A stretch of DNA of 64,000 bases, taken from Algibacter pectinivorans (GTDB lineage Bacteria > Bacteroidota > Bacteroidia > Flavobacteriales > Flavobacteriaceae). The stretch lies in contig NZ_FOMI01000007.1 in assembly GCF_900112595.1 (NCBI RefSeq), forward strand, positions 138,078 through 202,077, written 5' to 3'. Below are positions 45,488 through 54,072 of this stretch, one piece after another (the first letter of the stretch is position 1; each line of letters begins with the position of its first letter). The notes beneath the pieces are model-generated. The model made no database searches and was not told the DNA's origin. It worked only from the letters and a program-made list of their open reading frames with translations. The position numbers and the translations under genes were made by a program.

Positions 45488-46204
45488 ATGCTAGCTATAC
45501 TTAAAAAAGAAATAAACTCGTTTTTTGCATCGCCAATAGGGTATTTAGTTATAGCCATTTTTCTGGTTTTAAATGGATTATTTCTTTGGCTATTTAAAGG
45601 AGAGTTTAATGTTTTAGATTATGGTTTTGCCGATTTATCTTCCTTCTTCTTATTGGCACCATGGATATTAATTTTCTTAATACCGGCAGTAACCATGCGT
45701 AGTTTTTCCGATGAAAAAAAACAAGGTACTTTAGAGCTTTTACTCACTAAACCTATTTCGCATTTTAATATTGTTTTAGGTAAATATTTTGGAGCGCTTA
45801 TTTTAATTTTAATAGCGCTTTTACCAACATTACTCTATGTTTATACGGTGCATCAATTAGGAAACCCTGTTGGTAATTTAGATTTAGGAAGCACCTTAGG
45901 CTCCTACTTTGGCTTACTATTTTTAGTGGCAGCTTATACAGCTATTGGGGTTTTTGCATCGACCTTATCAGACAATCAAATTGTGGCTTTTATAACTGCT
46001 GTATTTATCTGTTTTATATTTTATATTGGTTTTGAAGGCTTTGCCGATTTTACTTCTAGTAATTTTATAGAACAATTAGGCATGAGCTCGCATTATAAAA
46101 GTATGAGCCGTGGTGTTTTAGATACCCGAGATATTGTTTACTTTTTAAGTATTACATTTTTATTTTTAGCCATTACAAAACTTAATATTAACAAAGCAAG
46201 ATAA
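45488..46204 (+). CDS. gldF: Gliding-motility ABC transporter permease GldF
   Basis: 238 residues with six helices. It begins LAILKKEINSFFASPIGYLVIAIFLVLNGLFLW and has TMRSFSDEKKQGTLELLLTKPIS, both typical of GldF/NosY-type permeases. With GldG and the ATPase GldA it forms an ABC complex required for gliding in Flavobacterium johnsoniae. The start codon lies directly behind the long heptamer array. Confidence 0.9.
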   Translation: MLAILKKEINSFFASPIGYLVIAIFLVLNGLFLWLFKGEFNVLDYGFADLSSFFLLAPWILIFLIPAVTMRSFSDEKKQGTLELLLTKPISHFNIVLGKYFGALILILIALLPTLLYVYTVHQLGNPVGNLDLGSTLGSYFGLLFLVAAYTAIGVFASTLSDNQIVAFITAVFICFIFYIGFEGFADFTSSNFIEQLGMSSHYKSMSRGVLDTRDIVYFLSITFLFLAITKLNINKAR

Positions 46205-46690
46205 ATGATAGTAACACCTCTTTTTGTAATTTTTATGGTGCTTGTGTTTATTGCCGTCTGGCTATTTATAAACACTATAGACAAGCGTAAATGGCTCACA
46301 TTTTTAGTTAGTTTAGTGTTAGCTCCCGTAGTTTACTTTTACTTGTTTTACCCAATATTGAACATTTTTAGTAGCTACCACCATGAGAAACATTTTAATG
46401 CCGAAGCTTGGGAAGACCAACCAGAATTACGTTATGAAATGGCAACTCAAATAACAAACGATAGTCTTTTAATAGGAAAACAAAAAAGTGAAATTACTAC
46501 ACTTTTAGGAGAACCAGAATGGTTAGGTTGGGATACCACATTAAAGGCAAACTCAGAAAACAAATGGAACTATAATTTAGGGTTTAAACCCGGGGCTTTT
46601 AACAACCTACAAGAATGTTTAGAGCTTAATTTTGTAAATAATACTTTAGAATCTATACGTCCGTATCAATTAGAAAAAAAGTTTGAATAA
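46205..46690 (+). CDS. Unknown membrane protein encoded between gldF and gldG
   Basis: 161 residues: two membrane helices (about 5-22 and 31-52), then a soluble domain with LIGKQKSEITTLLGEPEWLGWDTT, which resembles the BamE/SmpA-type LGxP turn. I do not recognise the family. Its ATG follows the gldF stop directly and its last 8 nt overlap the gldG start, so it is embedded in the gliding transporter operon and probably serves the same complex or merely rides along. Confidence 0.7.
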   Translation: MIVTPLFVIFMVLVFIAVWLFINTIDKRKWLTFLVSLVLAPVVYFYLFYPILNIFSSYHHEKHFNAEAWEDQPELRYEMATQITNDSLLIGKQKSEITTLLGEPEWLGWDTTLKANSENKWNYNLGFKPGAFNNLQECLELNFVNNTLESIRPYQLEKKFE

Positions 46691-48350
46691 GAATTTAAAA
46701 CACATATTAATACTTTGTATTGCTTTAATTGCCGTAAACGTTATTAGCAATATGTTTTATAAGCGTTTCGATTTAACCACCGATAAACGCTATACGCTTA
46801 GTGCATCGGCCATAGATATTATTAAAGACGTTAACTCACCAATAGTAATTGATGTATTTTTAGAAGGGGAAGATTTTCCTTCGGAATTTAGACGTCTTCA
46901 AAACGAAACCAAACAACTATTAGAAGAGTTTGCTGCTACCAATAAAAACATCGTGTTTAACTTTATAAATCCTTTAGAAGATGAAAGCACACGAGAGCGC
47001 AACATGCAACAACTTACGCAACGTGGCTTAACCCCTATGCAACTTAATGTTCAGGAAAGCGGAAAATCGTCGCAGGCTGTTATTTTCCCATGGGCATTAG
47101 CAAGTTATAATGAGCAAACGGTAACCATTCCGTTGGTTAAAAATAAAATTGGAGCCACTCAGCAAGAATTAGTTACTAACTCGGTACAGCATTTAGAATA
47201 CGCCTTTGCCGATGGCTTTAGCAAACTTACCAAACCTAAACGCCGAAAAATTGCCATTTTAAAAGGCAACCAGCAATTAGAAGATAAATACATTGCCGAT
47301 TTTGTAAAAAAACTTGGCGCGTATTATTACATAGCACCTTTTACTTTAGATAGTGTTGCAGCGAACCCGCAAAACACGTTAAAAGCTATTAACGCGTTCG
47401 ATTTAATAATATCTGCAAAACCTACCGAAGCCTTTACCGAAGCGGAAAAACTTGTGTTAGACCAATACACCATGAATGGCGGAAAAAGTTTATGGCTAGT
47501 TGATGCTGTAGCCATGGAAAAAGATAGTCTTTACAATGCAAAAGGTACTAATTATGCCATTTCTAGAGACTTAAATTTAACCGATTTCTTTTTTAAATAT
47601 GGCGTTCGTATTAACCCGTATATGGTTAGCACGTTATACTCTGCACCTATAACATTGGCTATGGGCCAAGGCAGCCAATCGCAATTTCAGCATCTTAAAT
47701 GGCCATATTCGCCATTGGCAGGATCTAGCAGTAAGCACCCCATTGTAAATAATTTAAATTTAGTCCGTTTTGATTTTGCCAACCAAATAGACACCTTAAA
47801 AAACAGCATTAAAAAGACCATACTTTTAGAAACCGCACCATTAACCAAGCTAGAAGGCACACCAAGAGAAGTAAGTTTAGCCTTAGTAACTAAAGAGCAA
47901 GACCCCAAGGCATTCAACAAAGGCAACCAAACCCTTGCTGTGTTGTTAGAAGGCGAATTTAACTCGGTTTACAGCAACCGCATAAAGCCTTTTAAGCTTA
48001 CCCAAGACAAAACAATTAGCCAACCTACAAAAATGATAGTTGTTGCCGATGGCGATGTTATTAAAAATGATATGGCTCAAAATAAACCGCTAGAATTAGG
48101 TTTCGATAGGTGGACCGGACAAACCTATGGCAACAAAGAATTTTTACTAAATGCCGTAAATTATTTATTGGACGATAACGGACTTATAAACATTCGCACC
48201 AAAGAAATCGCCATTGCCTTTTTAAATCAACAAAAAATAGCGGCCCAAAAAACCAAGTGGCAGCTTATAAACATCTTGCTACCATTACTTTTACTAGCGG
48301 TGTTTGGTTTTGGCTTTAACTACCTAAGAAAGAAAAGATACGCTTCTTAA
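46683..48350 (+). CDS. gldG: Gliding-motility ABC transporter auxiliary protein GldG
   Basis: 555 residues: an N-terminal helix (HILILCIALIAVNVISNMFY), RFDLTTDKRYTLSASAIDII, a large periplasmic ABC-type-uncharacterised-transport domain, and a C-terminal anchor (LLPLLLLAVFGFGFNYLRKKR). The frame begins with TTG (46683), inside the end of the previous gene; the first ATG lies 25 codons later and would remove most of the signal anchor. TTG is therefore the likely start, with translational coupling. Confidence 0.88.
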   Translation: MNKNLKHILILCIALIAVNVISNMFYKRFDLTTDKRYTLSASAIDIIKDVNSPIVIDVFLEGEDFPSEFRRLQNETKQLLEEFAATNKNIVFNFINPLEDESTRERNMQQLTQRGLTPMQLNVQESGKSSQAVIFPWALASYNEQTVTIPLVKNKIGATQQELVTNSVQHLEYAFADGFSKLTKPKRRKIAILKGNQQLEDKYIADFVKKLGAYYYIAPFTLDSVAANPQNTLKAINAFDLIISAKPTEAFTEAEKLVLDQYTMNGGKSLWLVDAVAMEKDSLYNAKGTNYAISRDLNLTDFFFKYGVRINPYMVSTLYSAPITLAMGQGSQSQFQHLKWPYSPLAGSSSKHPIVNNLNLVRFDFANQIDTLKNSIKKTILLETAPLTKLEGTPREVSLALVTKEQDPKAFNKGNQTLAVLLEGEFNSVYSNRIKPFKLTQDKTISQPTKMIVVADGDVIKNDMAQNKPLELGFDRWTGQTYGNKEFLLNAVNYLLDDNGLINIRTKEIAIAFLNQQKIAAQKTKWQLINILLPLLLLAVFGFGFNYLRKKRYAS

Positions 48351-48389
48351 ATGTTAATAAGTTTGTTTCCAAATATAGACTGTATAGAA

Positions 48390-48397
48390 TATATTTG
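48390..48397 (+). promoter_or_regulatory. -7 promoter box upstream of dnaN
   Basis: TATATTTG matches TAnnTTTG; it would give a leader of about 120 nt. A TTTG at 48362-48365 is 24 nt away, slightly far for a -33 element. Confidence 0.4.
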
Positions 48398-48522
48398 TAA
48401 GTAGTATAATTACAATAAAAACTAAGCTTTTAAATGAAGTATTTATAAGGGTTTTAGCGTTTTAGTTTCAACCTTTTAAATAAATGCAACATGCGATCTT
48501 TTAAAAAAATATATTCCAACAC

Positions 48523-49641
48523 ATGAAATTTATAGTATCAAGTACTTATTTATTAAAACAATTACAAGTTTTAGGTGGCGTTATTAATAGCTCGAATACC
48601 TTACCTATTTTAGATAATTTTTTATTTGAATTAGATAATAACCAATTAACTGTTTCGGCAAGCGATTTAGAAACCACTATGGCTTCTACTTTAGAGGTTG
48701 AAAGCGACAGTAAAGGCAGTGTGGCTATTCCTGCGCGTTTATTATTAGATACTTTAAAAACCTTTCCAGAGCAACCCTTAACTTTTGTTGTAGAAGATAA
48801 TAACACAGTTGAAATTAGCTCTAACCACGGTAAATATGCTTTAGCTTATGCCGATGGAAACGAATTTCCAAAAGCCGTAGCGTTAGAAGATCCAAGTAAA
48901 ACCGTTATAACTGGCGATGTTTTAGCAACCGCCATTAGCAAAACTATTTTTGCTGCTGGAAACGACGATTTACGCCCCGTAATGAGTGGTGTATTTTTTC
49001 AGTTTTCAACCGAGGGTTTAACCTTTGTTGCTACCGATGCGCATAAATTAGTAAAATACACACGTGGCGATATTAAAGCCAACCAAGTAGCAGAATTCAT
49101 TATGCCTAAAAAACCTTTAAATCTTTTAAAAGGAATTTTAGCAGCTAGCGAAGATGATGTAACTATAGAGTACAACGAGAGTAATGCAAAATTCACTTTT
49201 GAAAACTCCGAGTTAATTTGTCGTTTAATTGATGGAAAGTACCCAAATTACGAAGCCGTAATCCCAAAAGAAAACCCAAATAAATTAGTAATAGACAGAA
49301 ACCAGTTTTTAAACTCTGTGCGTCGTGTTAGCATATTCTCTAACAAAACCACACACCAAATACGTTTAAAAATTGCAGGAGCAGAATTAAATATATCTGC
49401 CGAAGATATTGATTACAGCAACAAAGCAGAAGAGCGTTTAACTTGCGATTACCAAGGCGACGATATGCAAATTGGTTTTAACTCGCGTTTTTTAACCGAG
49501 ATGTTAAACAACCTAAATGCAGATAATGTACAACTAGAAATGAGTATGCCAAATCGCGCAGGTATTTTAACACCTGTTGATGGATTGGATGAAGGAGAAC
49601 ACATTACCATGCTAGTTATGCCAGTTATGTTAAATAGCTAA
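48523..49641 (+). CDS. dnaN: DNA polymerase III beta clamp
   Basis: 372 residues, full length, with the three topologically similar clamp domains. It starts MKFIVSSTYLLKQLQVLGGVINSSNTLPILDNFL and ends MLVMPVMLNS, the conserved C-terminus near the clamp-binding pocket. It tethers the replicative polymerase. It is not next to dnaA or recF here and has its own terminator. Confidence 0.95.
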   Translation: MKFIVSSTYLLKQLQVLGGVINSSNTLPILDNFLFELDNNQLTVSASDLETTMASTLEVESDSKGSVAIPARLLLDTLKTFPEQPLTFVVEDNNTVEISSNHGKYALAYADGNEFPKAVALEDPSKTVITGDVLATAISKTIFAAGNDDLRPVMSGVFFQFSTEGLTFVATDAHKLVKYTRGDIKANQVAEFIMPKKPLNLLKGILAASEDDVTIEYNESNAKFTFENSELICRLIDGKYPNYEAVIPKENPNKLVIDRNQFLNSVRRVSIFSNKTTHQIRLKIAGAELNISAEDIDYSNKAEERLTCDYQGDDMQIGFNSRFLTEMLNNLNADNVQLEMSMPNRAGILTPVDGLDEGEHITMLVMPVMLNS

Positions 49642-49671
49642 ATTCCAGATAACTCAGGAAACTCATAATAC

Positions 49672-49708
49672 AAAGCAGCAATCTTAATTAGTTTGCTGCT
49701 TTTTTTTG
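49672..49708 (+). terminator. Rho-independent terminator of dnaN
   Basis: AAAGCAGCAA (49672-49681) and TTGCTGCTTT (49693-49702) with an 11-nt loop and a run of T. Confidence 0.9.
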
Positions 49709-49745
49709 TCCCGCAAACCGCCACTGCAAACTACAAACTAAATAA

Positions 49746-49897
49746 TTTGGGCGTTACCTAAAGGTCGGGCTTTCCACTATATCTTTTTTAAGTCGCATAG
49801 CAAGAACAAAACACATGGCTATCAATTAAATGCGTGTTTAAAGTAAAAATTAGTCTATATAACTCTTAAAAAAGGATGCCGTTTCAATCCCTAACGC
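49746..49897 (-). repeat. Modular GCGTTA repeat, copy 6 (subtype C, expanded loop)
   Basis: Read on the minus strand it begins GCGTTAGGGATTGAAACGGC and ends TAACGCCCAAA. The stem CTTTTTTAAG (49783-49792) / CTTAAAAAAG (49865-49874) encloses 72 nt, against 8 nt in copy 5. The loop has nested complementary segments (CGCAT/ATGCG, ATAGC/GCTAT). The remaining 143 nt up to the methylase gene show no other feature. Confidence 0.85.
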
Positions 49898-50040
49898 GGG
49901 TAAATCCGCTAAAGTCGATTACAAAACTATATAGTAGTTATTCTAACTTGGCAAGTTTTATAAATTAACTTTTAAATATTACTAATTCCTACAAAAAGAT
50001 TTCTATTTTTAGGGGTTCATAAATAACGTCAACTACCTTT

Positions 50041-53000
50041 ATGCCATTATATCAGTCTTCAGTATTAAAACAACACATCACTTTACAAGACAAAGACCTA
50101 GTCGATAAAGCTTATAAAAAATACACTAAGTATTTCCTTAGTCCAACCATTCAAGACAATATACGTAGCTCTAAAGAAGAAGAGTATCAAGGCATATTTT
50201 TAACCGAGTTATTTGTAAACATTTTAGACTACACCTTAAAACCCAATGCTAATTTTAATTTAGTAGCCGAATATAAAAACCAAAACAACGCACGTAAAGC
50301 AGATGGTGCCATCTTAAATAACGATGTTGCCATTGCAGTAATAGAACTAAAAGGCACAAACACCAAAGATTTAGAGAGCATACGCAAACAAGCATTCGAT
50401 TATAAAGCCAACCAAAAAGGCTGTGTTTATGTAGTAACTTCAAATTTCGAAAAACTAAGATTCTATATAAACGATGCTACCGAGTTTGAAGAATTTAACC
50501 TATTCCAACTGTCGCCCGAACGCTTTGCATTATTATACTTATGCTTACAAAAGGAAAACATTATTAATAATGTACCCCTAAAAATAAAAGAAGCCTCGGT
50601 AGTTGAAGAAGAACAGATAACAAAACAATTTTATAAAGACTACTCACTGTTTAAACGCGAGTTATATCGCGATTTAGTAAAACGCAATGCTAAAACCTTA
50701 AAAAACCAAGCATCATTACGAGCAGAAACCAAGCAATTGCTAGAAGAATTATCAGAAGACGAAAAAGCAGAACAGCTTAAACTGGAAAAAAACGTAAAGC
50801 TAACCCTCTTTAAAAAATCGCAAAAACTAATAGACCGTTACCTATTTATTTTCTTTGCCGAAGATAGAGGTTTGCTTCCACCAAACAGCACACAACAAAT
50901 ATTAGACAAATGGCATGACGATGTCGATTTTGGCGACGACAGGCCGCTTTACACACTCTTTAAGCAATATTTTAACTTCCTAGACCAAGGACGTGCAGGT
51001 ACCGCTAAACGTGCCGAAATTTACGCCTACAACGGTGGTTTATTTAAAGAAGACAAAACACTAGACAGTTTAGAAATAGATAGTCATTTACTGTACAAAC
51101 ACACCAGTAAACTAGCAGCCTACGATTTTGAAAGTCAAGTAGATGTAAACATCTTAGGGCATATTTTTGAAAACTCACTAAACGAAATTGAAAGTGTAAA
51201 TGCCGAAATTGAAGGAGCCGATTTCGATAAGCAAAAATCTAAACGTAAAAAAGACGGTGTTTTCTACACACCAAAATACATTACCAAATACATCGTAGAA
51301 AATACTATTGGTAAATTATGTAACGAAAAGAAAACCCAACTCGGTTTTAAAGAAGAAGAGTATTTTAAAGGCCGAAAAATTAAGGGTAAAAACAGACCCG
51401 AAGCCACCATTAAAAAATTAGTTAATATTCTAGACGATTATAGAAATTGGCTATTACAACTCACCATTTGCGACCCTGCTTGTGGCTCTGGCGCTTTCCT
51501 TAATCAAGCTTTAGATTTTTTAATAAAAGAGCACACCTATATAGACGAGCTTAAAACCAAGGTATTAGGTGGCGGTTTTCAGTTTCCAGATATAGAAAAC
51601 ACCATTTTAGAGAATAATATTTACGGCGTCGATTTAAACGAGGAGTCTATAGAAATCGCAAAACTATCCCTTTGGTTACGTACGGCACAACCACGCCGAA
51701 AATTAAACGATTTAAGCAGCAATATTAAATGCGGAAACTCATTAATAGACAGTAAAGCCGTTGCAGGCGATAAGGCATTTAACTGGCAAGAGCAATTTCC
51801 TAAAGTATTTAAAAAAACAGATAAAAAAATATACCACGTAACAACAGCCATTCATGATAGTAGAACCTCTAAAAGAATGGAAAAATATAAAGTACGCGAA
51901 CGCAGAGATATGGGTACAAACCCGTACCCAAATGTTATTTACTTTACACCAGAAGACGATTTTTTAATAAGTAAAACCATTGCCAGCATTGTAAAAGAAG
52001 ACGATTTAAAGGTACTAGCCTATAATATTTGTGCAGACCATATTCATTTATTACTGGCATGCGACCTAGAGGAAATACCAGCAATAATGCAAAAAATAAA
52101 AGGGCGCACGTCCTTTGAGCGTAACAAGTTTTACAAGGAGAATTACAAGGGGCTTAAGCCCCTTGCGGAAGATAAAGAGGCAAAAAACAAACCCTTATGG
52201 CAACAAAAATACAGTGCGCCAAAAGAGGTTACCACAACCCAGCAATTATACAACACCATAACATACATACAAACCAACAGAGCTAAACACGAGTTACCAG
52301 AACACAACAGCGATGTACAAAACATAATAGATACTTTAACCTGTACTGAAGAAGAAGCCTTTAAAACCGAACACAAAGGTGGTTTTGATGTGGTTATTGG
52401 AAATCCGCCGTATGTAAGGCAAGAATTATTTAAAGAGATAAAACCATATTTAGAAAAAAATTATAAATGCTATAATAGTGTAGCAGATTTATACACCTAT
52501 TTTATTGAAAAAGGAATCAAATTAATGAACGAAAAAGGATTGTTTTCTTTTATTCTACCTAATAAATTTCTAAAAGCAACTTATGGTAAAAACATAAGAA
52601 TAGTAATGAAAGAAGATGCAAACTTAGAATTGCTATTAGATTTTGACGATTATCCTGTTTTTACTGATGCCACAACCTATCCAATTATTTATGTTTTAAA
52701 TAAAAACCCAAATTATAAAGCCAAAACTTTTTTGTATTCTGAAATTAATAAAAGAGAAAACACAAATGATCCAATAACAATTTTAAAATCTAAAATGTTC
52801 GAAATATATAATTCTAGTTTGGAGTCAAATGGGGTTTGGAACTTTATATCTAAAAATGAATTTGAGTTATTCGAAAAACTTCATAAACATAAAAACTTAG
52901 CTGATTATGTTAACAATAAAGTGTTTTTAGGTATTAAGACAGGAAAAAATGAAGCGTTTATTATTGATGAAAATACTAAAAACAAAATAAAAACCGAGAA

Positions 53001-53886
53001 TGAAAATGCTACAAAATTAATTAAAAAAGTAGCTACAGGAAAAGAGGTATATAGATATAGATTAGTCGATTCTGATAAGTATATGTTGTTTACACAATAT
53101 GATATTGATATTCCAAATAAGTTTCCATCAATACACAATTGGTTGAAAACTTTTGAAAAGGATTTACAAAAGAGAGGTGATAAAGGAAAAAACTGGTGGA
53201 ATTTAAGACCTTGTGACTATTATAAAGAGATTCAAAACCCCAAAATTATTTGGAGAAGTATTACTAATGAATGTGGTTTTTATTTAGATAGAAAGGGTGA
53301 TTTATTACTCACTAATAACAACTATTTTATTGCAAATTCAACAAAAGGGTTAATAGCTTTGTTAAACTCTAAAGTTTCTTTTTTTATCCTAAAAAACATT
53401 TGTACTTCTTTACAAGGTGGCTTCTATGATTTTAGAAGAGATAAAGTTATGACTCTTCCAATCCCAAATACTATTATTGAAAATGAAAGCTCTTTTGAAA
53501 GTGAAGTTAACAGAATTTTAGATTTTAATGAAAGTAAAACACGATTAAATGATAAATTTCAAAACTACCTCACACAAAAATTCCAACTAGAAAAACTATC
53601 CAAAAAACTCCAAAACTGGCATGAGTTAGAGTTTGGCGAGTTTATAAAAGAGCTTAACAAAGCCATAAAAGCCAATAACAAACTACGTGTTAAAAAAGGT
53701 TTGGAGGAAGTACCAGTATTAACCAAAAAAGATGAGTTTGAGTGGCTAGACCTTTTTGAGGACAACAAACAAAAAGCACAAGCCTTACAAACCCAAATTA
53801 ACCAAACCGATAAAGAGATAGACCAAATGGTTTACGAGTTATATGGCTTAACTGATGATGAAATACAAATAGTAGAAAACTCTTGA
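50041..53886 (+). CDS. Type IIG restriction-methylase with embedded HUH (Y1 transposase-like) domain
   Basis: 1281 residues. The N-terminal nuclease region has a PD-(D/E)xK pattern: D88 in RKADGAIL and E102-L-K104 in VIELKG. The adenine methyltransferase shows motif I DPACGSGAF (D478) and NPPY (788-791). The C-terminal recognition and coiled-coil part ends DQMVYELYGLTDDEIQIV. Between FNWQEQFPKVF and GGFDVVIGNPPY sits an extra block (about residues 591-779) beginning KKIYHVTTAIHDSR, with H667-I-H669 (HUH) and Y742 in ITYIQTNRAKHEL, the layout of REP-associated tyrosine transposases. Without it the protein would be about 1090 residues, usual for Eco57I-like enzymes. The frame is intact throughout. 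No separate specificity or methylase gene is nearby. Confidence 0.88.
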   Translation: MPLYQSSVLKQHITLQDKDLVDKAYKKYTKYFLSPTIQDNIRSSKEEEYQGIFLTELFVNILDYTLKPNANFNLVAEYKNQNNARKADGAILNNDVAIAVIELKGTNTKDLESIRKQAFDYKANQKGCVYVVTSNFEKLRFYINDATEFEEFNLFQLSPERFALLYLCLQKENIINNVPLKIKEASVVEEEQITKQFYKDYSLFKRELYRDLVKRNAKTLKNQASLRAETKQLLEELSEDEKAEQLKLEKNVKLTLFKKSQKLIDRYLFIFFAEDRGLLPPNSTQQILDKWHDDVDFGDDRPLYTLFKQYFNFLDQGRAGTAKRAEIYAYNGGLFKEDKTLDSLEIDSHLLYKHTSKLAAYDFESQVDVNILGHIFENSLNEIESVNAEIEGADFDKQKSKRKKDGVFYTPKYITKYIVENTIGKLCNEKKTQLGFKEEEYFKGRKIKGKNRPEATIKKLVNILDDYRNWLLQLTICDPACGSGAFLNQALDFLIKEHTYIDELKTKVLGGGFQFPDIENTILENNIYGVDLNEESIEIAKLSLWLRTAQPRRKLNDLSSNIKCGNSLIDSKAVAGDKAFNWQEQFPKVFKKTDKKIYHVTTAIHDSRTSKRMEKYKVRERRDMGTNPYPNVIYFTPEDDFLISKTIASIVKEDDLKVLAYNICADHIHLLLACDLEEIPAIMQKIKGRTSFERNKFYKENYKGLKPLAEDKEAKNKPLWQQKYSAPKEVTTTQQLYNTITYIQTNRAKHELPEHNSDVQNIIDTLTCTEEEAFKTEHKGGFDVVIGNPPYVRQELFKEIKPYLEKNYKCYNSVADLYTYFIEKGIKLMNEKGLFSFILPNKFLKATYGKNIRIVMKEDANLELLLDFDDYPVFTDATTYPIIYVLNKNPNYKAKTFLYSEINKRENTNDPITILKSKMFEIYNSSLESNGVWNFISKNEFELFEKLHKHKNLADYVNNKVFLGIKTGKNEAFIIDENTKNKIKTENENATKLIKKVATGKEVYRYRLVDSDKYMLFTQYDIDIPNKFPSIHNWLKTFEKDLQKRGDKGKNWWNLRPCDYYKEIQNPKIIWRSITNECGFYLDRKGDLLLTNNNYFIANSTKGLIALLNSKVSFFILKNICTSLQGGFYDFRRDKVMTLPIPNTIIENESSFESEVNRILDFNESKTRLNDKFQNYLTQKFQLEKLSKKLQNWHELEFGEFIKELNKAIKANNKLRVKKGLEEVPVLTKKDEFEWLDLFEDNKQKAQALQTQINQTDKEIDQMVYELYGLTDDEIQIVENS
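52146..52165. repeat. Perfect 20-bp palindrome inside the HUH domain
   Basis: CAAGGGGCTT/AAGCCCCTTG, coding for part of YKGLKPLAED between the HUH motif and the tyrosine. It is the most GC-rich point of the gene and could form a hairpin in single-stranded DNA. Confidence 0.8.
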
Positions 53887-53968
53887 GATTAACGTCAATC
53901 TGCCTAAAAAATAAAAATAGGTGAGCCAAACGGGTATTATTAAGCATAGTTAAAACGTATAAACATGT

Positions 53969-54001
53969 TAAATTATAGTAGAAATATGGTAAATTATAGT
54001 A
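53969..54001. promoter_or_regulatory. Two 12-bp direct repeats before the Abi promoter
   Basis: TAAATTATAGTA at 53969-53980 and again at 53990-54001, 21 bp apart, i.e. two helical turns. The second copy runs into the -7 box, a position expected for an operator. Confidence 0.5.
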
Positions 54002-54007
54002 CTTTTG
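54000..54007 (+). promoter_or_regulatory. -7 promoter box for the Abi leader RNA
   Basis: TACTTTTG matches TAnnTTTG and would start transcription near 54013, directly in front of the hairpin at 54018. A -33 TTG is not evident. Confidence 0.45.
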
Positions 54008-54012
54008 CACCA

Positions 54013-54072
54013 ACAGTACACACCACGCTACCCTTAAGAACAGCGTCCCAGGGTGTGTCTTTTGCTTTATAT
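54013..54072 (+). ncRNA. Candidate structured RNA upstream of the Abi gene
   Basis: ACACACC (54018-54024) pairs with GGTGTGT (54052-54058). Inside it ACGCT (54025-54029) pairs with AGCGT (54042-54046), leaving a CCCAG bulge and a 12-nt loop. The loop segment ACCCT (54030-54034) can also pair with AGGGT (54050-54054), giving an alternative or pseudoknot-like fold. A T-rich stretch follows (CTTTTGCTTT). A promoter box sits just upstream. It could be an independent small RNA or a structured leader with an attenuator-like terminator; its role is inferred only from position. Confidence 0.45.

Noticed and set aside
45334-45558. Minus-strand open frame of GYWLLVT repeats
   Set aside because: It is the translation of the heptanucleotide array, which reads open in all frames every 21 bp, and it overlaps the start of gldF. 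No start signal or homologous protein is evident.
50041-53886. Insertion sequence interrupting the methylase gene
   Set aside because: The transposase-like segment is in frame, has no IS ends or second gene, and both flanks continue as one protein, so a domain insertion fits better than an IS copy.
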